From positions 1 through 64,000 of the forward strand of contig CAMFGH010000001.1 of NCBI GenBank assembly GCA_945949875.1: a stretch of DNA of 64,000 bases, in the 5' to 3' direction. Position numbers and translations under genes: made by a program. Source of the DNA: an uncultured bacterium. Lineage in GTDB: Bacteria > Bacillota > Clostridia > Lachnospirales > Lachnospiraceae. Under the pieces are notes generated by a model. That model made no database searches and was not told the DNA's origin. It worked only from the letters and a program-made list of their open reading frames with translations. Below, in pieces: positions 38,500 through 50,162 of the stretch (the first letter of the stretch is position 1; each line of letters opens with the position of its first letter).

Positions 38500-41058
38500 T
38501 TATTCTTCTGCCCTGGAATCCTTTTCCTCTTCTTCCGACTCAGAAGGTGTTTCCTGGCCTTTTTCCTGAGCATCTTCCTGGCCTGTTTCCTGCTGCTCTT
38601 CCGATACTGTATCCACCTGTTCCGGGCTTTCCTGCTGCATATTACCCTGTATCCGGTTTTCCACCTCTGTATATGGGACAAAAGAGGAATCTGCCTGTTT
38701 CATGACTGCCTCTTTCGGTACACCGGAAAACCGGCCTACACTTCCCTGATATCTTCCATCCTGATAAGGATTACTCTGTGGAATCCACTGTCCTCCCACC
38801 TGCTGTGGCGACTGTTGATATGGTGCCTGCTGCTGTGGCATCTGCTGATACGGTGCCTGCTGCTGTGGCATCTGCTGATACGGTGCCTGCTGCTGTGGTG
38901 GCTGTTGCTGCGGCATCGGTTGCTGAGGTATCTGCTGTACCGGCTTCTCCTCCGGTTTCTCTTCCGGCTCAGGCAGTCCCTTTTCAGCACGATATATCTT
39001 CATAAACTCTTTTCCTGTAATCGTTTCTTTTTCAATCAGGAACTCAGCCAGCTTATCCATCAGGCTTCTGTTTTCTTTCAAAAGTCTCTTTGCTTCTTTA
39101 TAGCTGTCCTTTAAGATCTTCATGACTTCTGTATCGATGTCCGCTGCGGTTTCATCGCTGCAGTTCATAACAGTTCTGCCATCCAGATATTTGCTTTCCA
39201 CAGACTCTAATCCGATCAGGCCGAACTTTTTACTCATACCAAACTGGGTCACCATAGATCTGGCAATATTGGTTGCTTTTTCGATATCATTGGATGCGCC
39301 TGTTGTAACCGTATCAAAGACGATTTCTTCTGCAGCACGTCCGGCAAGCAAACCAACCAGCATATCACGAAGCTCTGCTTCTGTATTCAGAAACTTCTCT
39401 TCTTCCGGTACCTGCATCACATATCCCAGCGCACCCATGGTACGGGGTACAATGGTGATTTTCTGCACCGGTTCTGAATTTTTCTGTAATGCGGCTACCA
39501 AAGCATGGCCTACTTCATGATAAGAAACGATTCGGCGTTCCTCTTTGCTCATGATCCGGTCTTTCTTCTCTTTTCCTACCAGAACCTGTTCTACTGCATC
39601 AAACAGATCTTTCTGGCTGACACAGCGGCGTCCAAATTTCACTGCATTGATGGCTGCTTCATTGATCATATTTGCAAGATCAGAACCTACCGCACCGCTT
39701 GTTGCAAGTGCAATTTCATGCAGGTCAACGGTTTCATCCATCAAAACATCTTTTGCATGTACTTTGAGAATCTCTTCACGGCCTTTCAGATCCGGTTTAT
39801 CCACTATAATTCGTCTGTCAAATCGTCCCGGTCTTAAAAGTGCTTTATCCAGGATTTCCGGTCTGTTGGTTGCCGCAAGGATGATAATACCTTTTTTCCC
39901 GTCAAAACCATCCATTTCCGAAAGGAGCTGATTCAGGGTCTGCTCTCTTTCCTCATTTCCACCACCGTATTTTGAATCACGGCTACGTCCAATCGCGTCG
40001 ATTTCATCGATAAAAACAATACAAGGTGCATTCTTTTCTGCTTCCTTAAACAAGTCTCTTACTCTGGAAGCACCTACACCTACATAAAGCTCAATAAAAT
40101 CGGAACCGGCTAACGAGAAGAACGGAACACCGGCTTCTCCCGCTACCGCCTTAGCAAGTAAGGTCTTACCTGTTCCGGGAGGTCCTACCAGAAGAGCGCC
40201 CTTTGGAAGCTTTGCTCCGATCTGGGAATATTTTCCCGGATTATGCAGAAAGTCTACCACCTCTACCAGAGATTCTTTTGCTTCATCCTCACCTGCTACA
40301 TCCCGGAATGTAACACCGGTCTCCTTCTGGACATACACCTTGGCATTACTCTTTCCAACGCCCATGACTCCGCCGCCTTTTGACATCTTACGGAATAAAA
40401 AGCTAAGCAAAAACCACATGAGAGCAATAGGAAGCACAACTGTAACCAGTATGGAAATGATACTGTCAATCAGCGTCGTGGTCTGTCCTTTGATTTCTAC
40501 ATTATGCTCCAGAAGCCTTGCCGTCAGATCAGGGTCTTCAACCCGGATCGTATAATAGGTCTGTGTAGGCAGACCAAACATGGTATATAAGGTCTGCTGC
40601 GTGGCACTTTCAGCACCTTCTCCGCCTTCTCCCACATTTGGTTTTTCTGTTTTTAATTCAAAGCTAAGTCTGTCTGAACTTTCAATGACACTGGCTACTT
40701 TATCCGCTTCAACCAATTTCACAAATTCACTGTATGGTACCTCACTGTTACTTCCACTCATGGTATTTACAAAAAGGCTGATACAAAACAGGGAAATGAT
40801 GGCTGCCAACATCAGAAGAACAATGTTCTGCTTTTTAGGGTCCTGATTATTTCTTCCCGGATCTCCCTGCCCGTTTCCATTATTTCCATTACCATTGTTA
40901 TAACCATTCCCGTTATTATAACCGTTTCCGTTGTTATAACCGTTTCCATTATTATAGCTGTTGCTATTGTTATAATTGTTTCCGTTATCCATTTTATCGG
41001 TATGTTCTAAAAAAGAACCTGCTCCTTTCAATACAAATACATTTGCGTCATATTTCAT
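38500..41058 (-). CDS. ftsH: ATP-dependent zinc metalloprotease FtsH with low-complexity N- and C-terminal extensions (start may be the internal MDNGNNYNN Met)
   Basis: Walker [12 protein letters not shown] region, HEVGH zinc site; Asn/Gly/Tyr repeats at the N-terminus and Gln/Pro/Tyr repeats at the C-terminus. Confidence 0.97.
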   Translation of the reverse strand: MKYDANVFVLKGAGSFLEHTDKMDNGNNYNNSNSYNNGNGYNNGNGYNNGNGYNNGNGNNGNGQGDPGRNNQDPKKQNIVLLMLAAIISLFCISLFVNTMSGSNSEVPYSEFVKLVEADKVASVIESSDRLSFELKTEKPNVGEGGEGAESATQQTLYTMFGLPTQTYYTIRVEDPDLTARLLEHNVEIKGQTTTLIDSIISILVTVVLPIALMWFLLSFLFRKMSKGGGVMGVGKSNAKVYVQKETGVTFRDVAGEDEAKESLVEVVDFLHNPGKYSQIGAKLPKGALLVGPPGTGKTLLAKAVAGEAGVPFFSLAGSDFIELYVGVGASRVRDLFKEAEKNAPCIVFIDEIDAIGRSRDSKYGGGNEEREQTLNQLLSEMDGFDGKKGIIILAATNRPEILDKALLRPGRFDRRIIVDKPDLKGREEILKVHAKDVLMDETVDLHEIALATSGAVGSDLANMINEAAINAVKFGRRCVSQKDLFDAVEQVLVGKEKKDRIMSKEERRIVSYHEVGHALVAALQKNSEPVQKITIVPRTMGALGYVMQVPEEEKFLNTEAELRDMLVGLLAGRAAEEIVFDTVTTGASNDIEKATNIARSMVTQFGMSKKFGLIGLESVESKYLDGRTVMNCSDETAADIDTEVMKILKDSYKEAKRLLKENRSLMDKLAEFLIEKETITGKEFMKIYRAEKGLPEPEEKPEEKPVQQIPQQPMPQQQPPQQQAPYQQMPQQQAPYQQMPQQQAPYQQSPQQVGGQWIPQSNPYQDGRYQGSVGRFSGVPKEAVMKQADSSFVPYTEVENRIQGNMQQESPEQVDTVSEEQQETGQEDAQEKGQETPSESEEEEKDSRAEE
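38815..38910. repeat. 30-bp tandem repeat in ftsH encoding ([10 protein letters not shown])n
   Basis: ggtgcctgctgctgtggcatctgctgatac repeated nearly identically. Confidence 0.9.
40878..40990. repeat. 18-bp-type tandem repeat in the ftsH 5' end encoding (GYNNGN)n
   Basis: Repeated ...ccgttattataaccgtttccgttgttataaccgtttcc...; peptide [23 protein letters not shown]. Confidence 0.9.
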
Positions 41059-41260
41059 TAGATTAGATTTTATCGAATTTACTTTTATAAATCAATATTA
41101 TAATCGTGAAATAATAGACACATGTATTAAAGATTTCTAAATTTTTTCACGAAAACATATAGATTTTTATATTTTATTCGTTGTATAATATTGAAATTAT
41201 ATTGAGGAGATAAACGAACCAAATTACAAAAACGATCGTCATTTTTTGGAGGAGAAAAAT

Positions 41261-42865
41261 ATGGCAGTAAAGTATGTGTTTGTGACCGGCGGCGTTGTAT
41301 CCGGTCTTGGAAAAGGAATTACAGCGGCGTCTCTGGGCAGACTGTTAAAAGCCCGCGGATATAAGGTGACCATGCAGAAATTCGATCCTTATATCAATAT
41401 CGATCCAGGCACCATGAACCCGATTCAGCATGGTGAAGTATTTGTAACCGATGATGGTACCGAAACCGATTTGGATCTGGGCCATTATGAAAGATTCATT
41501 GATGAAAGTCTTGGTAAAAACTCGAATGTAACGACTGGCAAAATCTATTGGTCCGTTTTACAGAAAGAACGTCGTGGAGACTATGGTGGAGGGACAGTTC
41601 AGGTTATCCCTCATATAACAAATGAAATTAAAAGTCGTTTTTATAGAAACTATACCGATGATGAAACCCGTATCGCAATTATCGAAGTGGGTGGAACTGT
41701 CGGCGATATCGAATCCCAGCCTTTCCTGGAAGCGATTCGACAGTTCCAGCATGAAGTAGGTTTCGAGAATGCCATACTGATTCATGTTACCCTGATTCCT
41801 TATCTGCGTGCCTCTCAGGAAATGAAAACCAAACCAACTCAGGCCAGCGTAAAAGAGCTTCAGGGAATGGGTATTAAGCCGGATATTATTGTATGCAGAA
41901 GCGAATATCCTCTGGATCAAGGTATCAAAGATAAAATTGCTTTGTTCTGTAATGTACCCCAAAGTCACGTACTTCAGAATCTGGATGTAGAATATTTATA
42001 TGAGGCGCCTCTTGCTATGGAAAAAGAGCGTCTTGCAAATGTTGCCTGCGAATGCTTAAATCTTCCCTGCCCGGAACCGGATCTGACAGACTGGATCTCT
42101 ATGGTAGAAGATCTACGCCATCCTACCTCGGATGTTACCGTTGCCTTGGTCGGAAAATATACTGCGCTCCATGATGCATATATCAGTGTGGTAGAAGCGC
42201 TAAAACATGGCGGAATCACAAACCATACCACGGTTCATATCAAATGGGTGGATTCTGAAACCGTTACCCCTGAGAATGTGGAAGAAATCCTTTCCGATGT
42301 ACAGGGCGTAATTGTACCCGGCGGTTTTGGCGACAGGGGCATTGACGGTATGATTCATTCTATTGAGTATGCCCGTACCAAAAAGATTCCATTCCTTGGA
42401 CTGTGTCTTGGCATGCAGCTTTCCATCGTTGAATTTGCACGTAACGTGGCAGGACTTCACGGTGCCCACAGTATTGAACTGGATCCTAATACACCTCATC
42501 CGGTTATCGCGTTATTACCGGATCAGCAGGGTGTAGAAGATATTGGTGGTACCTTAAGACTTGGTTCCTGTCCTTGTGTTCTTATGGACAATACAAAAGC
42601 CAGAGAATTGTATGGTACAGATTTGATCCACGAAAGACACAGACACCGTTATGAAGTAAATAACGATTACCGTGCTGCTCTTTCTTCCAAAGGTATGACA
42701 CTGTCCGGTTTATCCCCGGATGGACGAATTGTGGAAATGATAGAGATTCCGGATCATCCATTCTTTGTAGCCACCCAGGCTCATCCGGAATTGAAGTCAA
42801 GACCGAACAGACCTCATCCTTTATTCAGAGGATTTATTGCTGCCGCTCTACAGTATAAATATTGA
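41261..42865 (+). CDS. pyrG: CTP synthase
   Basis: [64 protein letters not shown]; GATase triad region GLCLGMQ; start after GGAGGAG. Confidence 0.99.
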   Translation: MAVKYVFVTGGVVSGLGKGITAASLGRLLKARGYKVTMQKFDPYINIDPGTMNPIQHGEVFVTDDGTETDLDLGHYERFIDESLGKNSNVTTGKIYWSVLQKERRGDYGGGTVQVIPHITNEIKSRFYRNYTDDETRIAIIEVGGTVGDIESQPFLEAIRQFQHEVGFENAILIHVTLIPYLRASQEMKTKPTQASVKELQGMGIKPDIIVCRSEYPLDQGIKDKIALFCNVPQSHVLQNLDVEYLYEAPLAMEKERLANVACECLNLPCPEPDLTDWISMVEDLRHPTSDVTVALVGKYTALHDAYISVVEALKHGGITNHTTVHIKWVDSETVTPENVEEILSDVQGVIVPGGFGDRGIDGMIHSIEYARTKKIPFLGLCLGMQLSIVEFARNVAGLHGAHSIELDPNTPHPVIALLPDQQGVEDIGGTLRLGSCPCVLMDNTKARELYGTDLIHERHRHRYEVNNDYRAALSSKGMTLSGLSPDGRIVEMIEIPDHPFFVATQAHPELKSRPNRPHPLFRGFIAAALQYKY

Positions 42866-42889
42866 AAACATGGGCGCTAAACGCATATG

Positions 42890-42942
42890 AAAAATGCCTC
42901 GGACTATTCCCTGTTGGAATAATGCCGGGGCATTTATTTTCA
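42890..42942. terminator. Intrinsic terminator after pyrG
   Basis: AATGCCTCGG...GCCGGGGCATTTATTTT. Confidence 0.75.
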
Positions 42943-42959
42943 CATCAATTATACACCTG

Positions 42960-44429
42960 TTATTTTATCTTGCTAAGCGCATATATCTCATCCAGAATTA
43001 CCTGTAATGCATTTTCAAATCCATCCACTAATTCCACATTCTTCTGACTTTCTTCATAGGTATTAACAGTACTTGCACTGATCTCCTGAGTCGATGCAGA
43101 TAACGTAGTGACATTTTCGGAAATGACTTTATTTGCACTTGTGAGCTGTTTAATTTTCTGATCTATTTCTTCCATATCTGAAATTACTTTCTCAACCATT
43201 TCTTTAATATGATTGAATTCCTTATTTGCAATTTCTGCCAAAGATGTTTGTTTTGCAGAAAGTTCAACACTTTCCTCAACTTTGTCCACCACGTGCTGGG
43301 AATCTTTTGTAAGTTCATCCAGAATGGTAGAAATCTTCTCTGTGGAATCCTTTGTCTGGTCTGCCAGATTACGGATTTCATCCGCTACCACAGCAAACCC
43401 ACGTCCGGCCTCTCCTGCCCTTGCAGCTTCAATGCTGGCATTTAAGGCAAGCAGGTTCGTCTGGCTTGAAATGCTTAAAATAATAGAAATAATATCCCGT
43501 ACTTCCTTTGTCATGCCCTGGAGTTTTTCCGCAGAATCTTTCATTTCCTTACCGGATACAATAGCTACCTCTACCTGATCCAGGAGCGTCCTCATGGCCC
43601 CTGTGCCACTACCGAGAGCATCCATTGTCTTACCGGAAAGATCAGACATTTCAGCTGTCATTTCACTGGTCTGGCTAATAATATCCGTAATATTCTGAGT
43701 CATTTCGTTCTGCTGCTGTATCGCTTCTGCAGTATCCGTTGTCCCATTGGAAATATCATTCATTGCAGAATTAATTGCCCCTGCAGATTCTTTGATATAC
43801 CGGATAGAATCTCTGCATTCACCGGTCTCGCTTTCTATTTTCTTTGCAACTGCCATGATCTGTTCAATCAACTGTGTCTGCTTTTCAGCCGCCTGAGTAA
43901 TTTCTTTCACAGAATCCTCCATAAAGCGATTCAAAATAATGATACCCATTAATGCTCCTACCGCAACAGATATGGAAATAATCACCTCGATCATAATAGA
44001 TTCTATAACCAGAGATATATCTGATGCCTGACTAATAGCAAGAATGACATGAAGAAAGTTGATGACAATAAAGCTTACACCGGCAATTCTGACCGACATT
44101 TTATCCAGTGAAATTACCAGAAGCGTAATAATGGGAATCATATACGGGTACGCGGTTGAGCTGGTTGTTGTCAGCATCATGACTGCATACACAATCGTAT
44201 AGATAACTGCAAGACTTCTATCAAAAAATACCGTAGTTCTCTTGCGAATGAAAATAAACACTGCCACAGCAAATCCAACAATCGTTACCAGCAATGGGAA
44301 AATGCTTTGCCATGGTGCAAGATCTGACATTGCAAACTGCGATAACAAACCGATTACTCCAAAAACTGTAATCAGTAGATACAGTGAAAACAATAGTTTA
44401 TTGGTTCTGCGTAAATGTTGCTCTTTCAT
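42960..44429 (-). CDS. Methyl-accepting chemotaxis protein with ~6-TM N-terminal sensor region
   Basis: [40 protein letters not shown]; multi-TM N-terminus; start at MKEQHLRR after AAGGAGGTG. Confidence 0.93.
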   Translation of the reverse strand: MKEQHLRRTNKLLFSLYLLITVFGVIGLLSQFAMSDLAPWQSIFPLLVTIVGFAVAVFIFIRKRTTVFFDRSLAVIYTIVYAVMMLTTTSSTAYPYMIPIITLLVISLDKMSVRIAGVSFIVINFLHVILAISQASDISLVIESIMIEVIISISVAVGALMGIIILNRFMEDSVKEITQAAEKQTQLIEQIMAVAKKIESETGECRDSIRYIKESAGAINSAMNDISNGTTDTAEAIQQQNEMTQNITDIISQTSEMTAEMSDLSGKTMDALGSGTGAMRTLLDQVEVAIVSGKEMKDSAEKLQGMTKEVRDIISIILSISSQTNLLALNASIEAARAGEAGRGFAVVADEIRNLADQTKDSTEKISTILDELTKDSQHVVDKVEESVELSAKQTSLAEIANKEFNHIKEMVEKVISDMEEIDQKIKQLTSANKVISENVTTLSASTQEISASTVNTYEESQKNVELVDGFENALQVILDEIYALSKIK

Positions 44430-44478
44430 GAAAGAACACCTCCTTTGTATCTTTATGAAAAATTTTTTATATTTATTT

Positions 44479-45732
44479 TCATCCACACGTCTTTAAAATT
44501 TGATAAAGTTCTTCATACGTTTCCTTAATCTTTAAATACCTGCCAATGATATCTTCTTTCTCTTTCTCATAATTCTGAATGATCATATCATAATTGTCCA
44601 TCAGACAGGCAACTATCTCCTTATTAATCTTCCCTGCATCAGCATCCGACTGCAGTATCTTTTTTATGGTTTCCTTTTCAAATGCCTCCTTGTAGCTTCT
44701 CTTACTGTACAAAGCGCTCAGAATATCCGCTACAGCAACCAGCTGCTGTGCCAAAGTAAGGTCTTCCCGTTTGAGTCCTCTGGGATATCCACTGCCATCC
44801 AGTTTTTCATGATGTCTGACTGCTATCTGAACGATCGTGTCGTCTATAGTACCTTTTAAAATGCTTTCTGTTTTCTCCACATGAGATTTCATAATTTCCA
44901 TCTCTTCCGGTGACAAACCTCCTGATGACTCCAAAATCTCCAACGGTATATCTATTTTCCCCAGATCATGAAGCATTGCTCCATAGTGAATATCCCGAAT
45001 CTCACTTCTGGAAAAATTACTTAATTTAGCAAGCTGCTCTGCAAAGTACACTGTTGACATGGTATGGATAACGGTTACTTCGCTTCGGAAATCGATGATA
45101 TAGATCATCATTTCCAGATATTTACGCATATCTCTTTCCGAAAGAGAATGATCTCTCAGAAACCCATCCAATTCTTCTTTATAAGAACCATCCTTTAACT
45201 TATCCAGCAAATGCTCTTTGCTTTCCAGTGCCTGAAACTCCTGAAATGCTTTTCCGGAAAAAGTAATATCCCTGTTTACTTTAAAATAATTCGGACCCAA
45301 AAGTCCCATTCTCCGATGTTCCAGTTTATCTATTAAGTTCAGATATTCCAGTACTTTTTTATTGTCCGCACTCATTCGTAATGCCGGGAATCGGTTATAA
45401 TGCTGATGATGGTCACGTACAATATCCGCTTTATCTCCTAATGGCGTAAAGAACCGAATAAACAAATATCCATATAATGAATGCTCTACCGGATCGATAA
45501 TCTCCGCATTTCCCAAATCTTCTCTGGGAGATTCTCTGAATAATCCGATATCATGCAGAAGTCCTACTAAAATATAATCCAGCAGCTCCCGTTTGGTATA
45601 ACATTCCTTGGAATCCAATATCTTATACAAAAGATATCCTGTGATTTCACAATGCGTCATAACTTCTTTGTCAACAATACCTAATGTGCGGAAAATAATA
45701 TCCATTACGTCTTTACTTCTAATAATACTCAT
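44479..45732 (-). CDS. Dual HD-domain protein with C-terminal HD-GYP phosphodiesterase-type domain
   Basis: N-terminal LLHDIG HD motif; C-terminal [15 protein letters not shown]...[15 protein letters not shown]. Confidence 0.9.
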   Translation of the reverse strand: MSIIRSKDVMDIIFRTLGIVDKEVMTHCEITGYLLYKILDSKECYTKRELLDYILVGLLHDIGLFRESPREDLGNAEIIDPVEHSLYGYLFIRFFTPLGDKADIVRDHHQHYNRFPALRMSADNKKVLEYLNLIDKLEHRRMGLLGPNYFKVNRDITFSGKAFQEFQALESKEHLLDKLKDGSYKEELDGFLRDHSLSERDMRKYLEMMIYIIDFRSEVTVIHTMSTVYFAEQLAKLSNFSRSEIRDIHYGAMLHDLGKIDIPLEILESSGGLSPEEMEIMKSHVEKTESILKGTIDDTIVQIAVRHHEKLDGSGYPRGLKREDLTLAQQLVAVADILSALYSKRSYKEAFEKETIKKILQSDADAGKINKEIVACLMDNYDMIIQNYEKEKEDIIGRYLKIKETYEELYQILKTCG

Positions 45733-45843
45733 ATGATAAAGCGATTCTCCTGTTATTCTTTCCCCACACGACTATTTTCGTCAAAACAGAATCATCTGTC
45801 AACTCCAATCCAATAAAGATTCTGCAAAAATCTCCGGAATATA

Positions 45844-45884
45844 AAAAAGCTTCCAAACACTGCAGCATTTAGAAGCTTTTTTCT
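45844..45884. terminator. Intrinsic terminator
   Basis: AAAAAAGCTTC...GAAGCTTTTTT. Confidence 0.75.
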
Positions 45885-45934
45885 TATATTTAATGTATTT
45901 TCACTATGCATTTACTATATGCCTGTATTTTGAT

Positions 45935-46726
45935 CTACAGAAAAATATTCTGGTCTGTCTCTGTCATTTCATGCACTACTTTGGAAATGCTGTCCACCTT
46001 TTCGCCGATCATCTGATTCAGTTCCTTACTGTCCTTAGAAAGATTCTCCACTTCCTGAGCAACAACAGCAAATCCCCTCCCGGCTGATCCGGCACGTGCT
46101 GCTTCTATTCTGGCGTTCAATGATAAAATACCCTGTCTCTGCTGGATGCTGTTAAATTTATCTGTATAAACGCGAATATCCTTTACCATTGCTTCACATT
46201 GATTAACACCCTCTGTCAAACGGGCAATCATCTTTCCGTTATACTTTTCTGTATATTCCGTATTAATGTAATTGTTGAGAACCTGCCCCAAAAGTGTGGC
46301 TGATGCAACGATTGCCTCTTCTGTTCTTACATTGACTTTTTTAAGTGCCGCAATGTACTCATCTTCATTCACGCCGATTTCTCTGGCTACCCTACGGAAT
46401 TCTTCTTCGTCCGGAGCTTCCGGCAGAACCTGTCCACCAATAACCGCTCCCATCTTCTGACCTGCTACAACCAGATCAATACCAAAATCAATCAGTCCTG
46501 CATGGCAGTGATAAATTCCCTTACCTTCTCTGTCGCACTTTTCACAGCGGGCACATCCTTCTTTACTTCCTCTGGTCAGCTTGATACAAAAATCAGTAAA
46601 ATTATAGCACTCTGAAATGTACTCTCCGTCTGCACCGACTGCTACGGTTGCAAGTCCTGTAGCTTTTGCCCAGTTCGACATAATCTCTTCAAATTTTGTC
46701 ATATCTGCAAAATCCTGTATTCTCAT
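45935..46726 (-). CDS. Short soluble chemoreceptor-like protein: PocR ligand-binding domain plus truncated MCP signalling domain
   Basis: KLTRGSKEGCARCEKCDREGKGIYHCHAGLIDFGIDLVVAGQKMGAVIGGQVL (PocR-like) followed by [29 protein letters not shown]; no TM segment. Confidence 0.85.
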   Translation of the reverse strand: MRIQDFADMTKFEEIMSNWAKATGLATVAVGADGEYISECYNFTDFCIKLTRGSKEGCARCEKCDREGKGIYHCHAGLIDFGIDLVVAGQKMGAVIGGQVLPEAPDEEEFRRVAREIGVNEDEYIAALKKVNVRTEEAIVASATLLGQVLNNYINTEYTEKYNGKMIARLTEGVNQCEAMVKDIRVYTDKFNSIQQRQGILSLNARIEAARAGSAGRGFAVVAQEVENLSKDSKELNQMIGEKVDSISKVVHEMTETDQNIFL

Positions 46727-46763
46727 GACATATCCTCCAACGTATTCCTATTTTTAATAATTT

Positions 46764-48410
46764 TTATAGATACTTTTCTTGAAAAGCTTCCAATGTAATA
46801 GGTCTTGAAAAATAGAATCCCTGATAGCTATACACATCAAATCGTTTCGTAAAATCTATCATCTTTCGGTCTTCCATGCCTTCCAGACATACATGAACGT
46901 TCAAATCATTCGCACAATCCGTAACAGCACGCACAATCGATTGATTTGCTTTATTTCCTTCGATGTCTCTGACAAATGCCCTGTCAATCTTTAAAGTATC
47001 GACCGGAAGTTCACTCAGCAGATTCAATGATGAAAATCCTGTCCCAAAATCATCAATGGCAATCTTTATTCCTAAAGATTTCAAATAGGTGACTTCTCTG
47101 TTTAAATAGTTCTTCTCTAACTGTCTGCATCGTTCCGTCAACTCCAGGCATAGATTCTGAGCAGGAAATCCGGTTTCTTCCAAAATTTCCTTTACCGCAT
47201 CCCGGAAAGAAATGCGACACAGCTGCGTATACGCAATATTCACATTCAAAACAAAATCCGGATATTTCTCAACAAAAGGTTTCGCCTCTGTACATGCCCT
47301 CTTTAATATCCAGTTGCCCAGATCAAAAAACCTTGGATCATGCTCCAGCCATGGAATAAAAATCCCCGGCGGGACCTCTCCCATCTGTTCATTTCTCCAG
47401 CGTAGCAGTGCTTCCCCACCAATCATTTCTTCTTTTTCCGCGCTGAAAATAGGCTGATAACATAGGTAAAACCCTTTATAACCATCCAAGAGACTTTTTC
47501 TGAGAGCATCCATAAGCTCCAGATTCTTTTTATTATTAATCAGGCTGTCCTTATCAAATAATACCAGATCTCCATGATTCTCATGTTTGGACTGCTCAAA
47601 CGCATACCGACCACTGGACTGTACAGAATATTCATCAAATTCTCCGTTGGAATGAACTGCCCCACCGGATATGTATACCGCCACTCGTATGCCTTCCACA
47701 AAAATATTATGGCGCATCTCCCGGCGGATCTTTTCGTATAAGTCTTCTATTTCTTCCACAGTTTTGTTCTCAAAGCAGCATGCAAATCGAACTCCATCCA
47801 GACGGAAAATATATCCTTCTCTCCGTACCAGTGTATACAGTTTCGATGCAACTTCCCGAAGAACTTTATCACCAAAAGCATATCCATACACATCATTTAC
47901 TTCTGAAAAATTGTTCACACCCAGCACAAGAAGATACGAATCCTTCTTTTCTTCTTTTGCTTTTTTCATGTACCGCCAGAATTCATATATATTATATAAG
48001 TTTGTAGTCGCATCCACATTATCCATAATGCCATGGTTTTCAATAGTACCCAGAAAAAGATCTGCTTCGCCATCTTTTCCCTTTTGCACCTTCCCCTGAC
48101 AAGTGCATACTACATACTCTCCATCCCGGTTTCGGGCACGATAGTCCATAGAATGGGTATCTCGTTTACCCTCAAAGACGTTCTTAATATCTTCGATATA
48201 TTTTCCCCTGTCTTCCGGATGTATATGCTCTGCCCAGATCGTTCCTGCATCTTCCATATATTCTCCCGGAAGCCCAAAGTATTCCACTGCATTTTTTGAC
48301 CATCTGGATATTCCTGTCTTCATATTACAGACATAAAGATACCTACGTTTTGAGGTATCCGCAAAGCCTTCAAATATTCTGCTGTCTAAGCCACTGGTAT
48401 CAAGCCCCAT
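46764..48410 (-). CDS. PAS-GGDEF(degenerate)-EAL protein, probable c-di-GMP phosphodiesterase
   Basis: GGDEF motif position reads LDGVRF; EAL domain retains EALLRW, NVNIAYTQL, ELTERC, IAIDDFGTGFSSL, KIDRAFV, EGME. Confidence 0.9.
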   Translation of the reverse strand: MGLDTSGLDSRIFEGFADTSKRRYLYVCNMKTGISRWSKNAVEYFGLPGEYMEDAGTIWAEHIHPEDRGKYIEDIKNVFEGKRDTHSMDYRARNRDGEYVVCTCQGKVQKGKDGEADLFLGTIENHGIMDNVDATTNLYNIYEFWRYMKKAKEEKKDSYLLVLGVNNFSEVNDVYGYAFGDKVLREVASKLYTLVRREGYIFRLDGVRFACCFENKTVEEIEDLYEKIRREMRHNIFVEGIRVAVYISGGAVHSNGEFDEYSVQSSGRYAFEQSKHENHGDLVLFDKDSLINNKKNLELMDALRKSLLDGYKGFYLCYQPIFSAEKEEMIGGEALLRWRNEQMGEVPPGIFIPWLEHDPRFFDLGNWILKRACTEAKPFVEKYPDFVLNVNIAYTQLCRISFRDAVKEILEETGFPAQNLCLELTERCRQLEKNYLNREVTYLKSLGIKIAIDDFGTGFSSLNLLSELPVDTLKIDRAFVRDIEGNKANQSIVRAVTDCANDLNVHVCLEGMEDRKMIDFTKRFDVYSYQGFYFSRPITLEAFQEKYL

Positions 48411-48489
48411 TTTTATCTCCCTATAGAGGTAATTCATATAATCAGTCTATTTCTATTCTAACTCATTACAAAAAAATTGTAAACAAAAA

Positions 48490-48520
48490 TGCCGAAATAC
48501 AGTTGAATATTTCGACAATT
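48490..48520 (-). terminator. Intrinsic terminator after the Na/Pi gene
   Basis: Minus strand CGAAATA-loop-TATTTCGGCATTTTTGTTT. Confidence 0.6.
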
Positions 48521-48530
48521 TTCGTCATTT

Positions 48531-50150
48531 TTAATAATCCATTTTTAAAGTATCATTTGCGATATTCAAAGCGTGATCCCCAATCCTCTCAAAATCTGTT
48601 AACATCTCTGAAAACAGAATGCTCCCTTCTCCCGAACATGTCCCTGACTGCATTCGTGCATACATATTATCTCTAAACATGATTGTCATATCATCGATTT
48701 TTTGTTCCATACAAGCGATTTTTTCATGCCATATGATATAGTCTGTGGGCTTTTCCGACAATATTTCAAAAAGATCCATACATATTTGTTTCATCTGCAA
48801 CAGTTCATTATCAGCACTCTCCGAAAAAAAGACATTTTTGTCAGCTAATATTTTAAAATATCCCGCTATGTTAACTGCATGATCACTGATTCTTTCGATA
48901 TTACCGGTTATGGAAAATAATGAATTCAAAATGCGGCTTCCTGTTTTGGTAGTCTCGTAAGATACTGCTAATGTAATATACTTTGAAATTTCCTTGTTCA
49001 AATAGTCCACATATTCTTCCCGTTGTTCTACAGACGCAAGCTTTTCTTTATCTCTCTCCAGAACTGCATCAAATGCCTCCCCTACATTACTTTTTGCCAT
49101 ATCCATCATCCGCATAAGTTCTTTTTTAATCCCTTCCATGCAAATGACAGAGGCCCCCAGTTTTTCCGTATTGATATGTTTGATATCCAGCAAATATTTA
49201 ACGTGCATTCCCTCCCTTTCATTCGAACCCTTTTTATCTCTCAATATAAGCGTTGCTATTTTTCCCAGATATGTTCCAACCGGCAGCAGCAAAAGCGTCG
49301 TTACAACATTAAACATGGTATGCAGGTTTGCAATCTGTGCAGGCGCACTTCCCGGTGTCCAGCTTTCTATCAGCATAAGAATCGGAGTGGTAAGACATAA
49401 AATCGTAAATACGACCGTCCCGAATACATTGAACATAATATGTATCAGTGTGGTTCTCTTTGCATTTCTGCTGGTTCCCACAGAAGCCAGGAGTGCAGTA
49501 ATACAAGTACCGATATTTTGTCCAAACAATATAAAAGCTGCGCTTTTCAGGCCGATCGCGCCGCTCCCCGCAAGCGCCTGTAAGATGCCCACAGAAGCCG
49601 ACGAGGATTGTATAAGCGCAGTAAAGGTGGTTCCGGCGACAATCCCTAATAAGGGATTCTCAAACTTTGTAAGAATGCTTACAAAACCCTCTGAAGCGGC
49701 CAGCGGTTCCATGGCGAACCCCATCATATCCATGCCTATAAACAGTACCCCGAGCCCAGCCATAATCTCCCCGATGTATTTTACTTTTTCATTCTTTATA
49801 AATACAATTGCAGCCACTCCCAGGAATGCTATAAAAGGTGCAATTTCTCCTACATCCAGGGCAATTAACTGCCCTGTAATGGTTGTTCCTATGTTGGCAC
49901 CCATTATGATCCATATTGCCTGATTCAGTGTCATCATTCCCGAATTGACAAATCCAACTACCATCACCGTAGTGGCAGAAGAGGACTGGATGACTGCTGT
50001 GATTATGGCCCCCGCCAGCACTCCTATCAGTCTGTTAGAAGTCAGTTTCTCCAGAATCGTTTTCATCTTATTTCCGGCAGCAGATTCCAGACCGGTACTC
50101 ATCATTTGCATTCCATATAAAAATAACGCCAGACCACCCAGTAAATACAT
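48531..50150 (-). CDS. Na/Pi cotransporter family protein with C-terminal PhoU-like domain
   Basis: LFLYGMQMMSTGLESAAGNKMKTILEKLTSNRLIGVLAGAIITAVIQSSSATTVMVVGFVNSG; second QSSSA repeat; helical PhoU-like tail. Confidence 0.95.
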   Translation of the reverse strand: MYLLGGLALFLYGMQMMSTGLESAAGNKMKTILEKLTSNRLIGVLAGAIITAVIQSSSATTVMVVGFVNSGMMTLNQAIWIIMGANIGTTITGQLIALDVGEIAPFIAFLGVAAIVFIKNEKVKYIGEIMAGLGVLFIGMDMMGFAMEPLAASEGFVSILTKFENPLLGIVAGTTFTALIQSSSASVGILQALAGSGAIGLKSAAFILFGQNIGTCITALLASVGTSRNAKRTTLIHIMFNVFGTVVFTILCLTTPILMLIESWTPGSAPAQIANLHTMFNVVTTLLLLPVGTYLGKIATLILRDKKGSNEREGMHVKYLLDIKHINTEKLGASVICMEGIKKELMRMMDMAKSNVGEAFDAVLERDKEKLASVEQREEYVDYLNKEISKYITLAVSYETTKTGSRILNSLFSITGNIERISDHAVNIAGYFKILADKNVFFSESADNELLQMKQICMDLFEILSEKPTDYIIWHEKIACMEQKIDDMTIMFRDNMYARMQSGTCSGEGSILFSEMLTDFERIGDHALNIANDTLKMDY

Positions 50151-50162
50151 AACACTTCCTCC

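Noticed and set aside
38815-38910. CRISPR-like repeat array
   Set aside because: Units are directly adjacent 30-bp coding repeats within ftsH, with no spacers. No CRISPR or cas genes were seen in the window.
40878-40990. CRISPR-like or regulatory tandem repeat near the ftsH start
   Set aside because: In-frame coding repeat for Asn/Gly/Tyr units.
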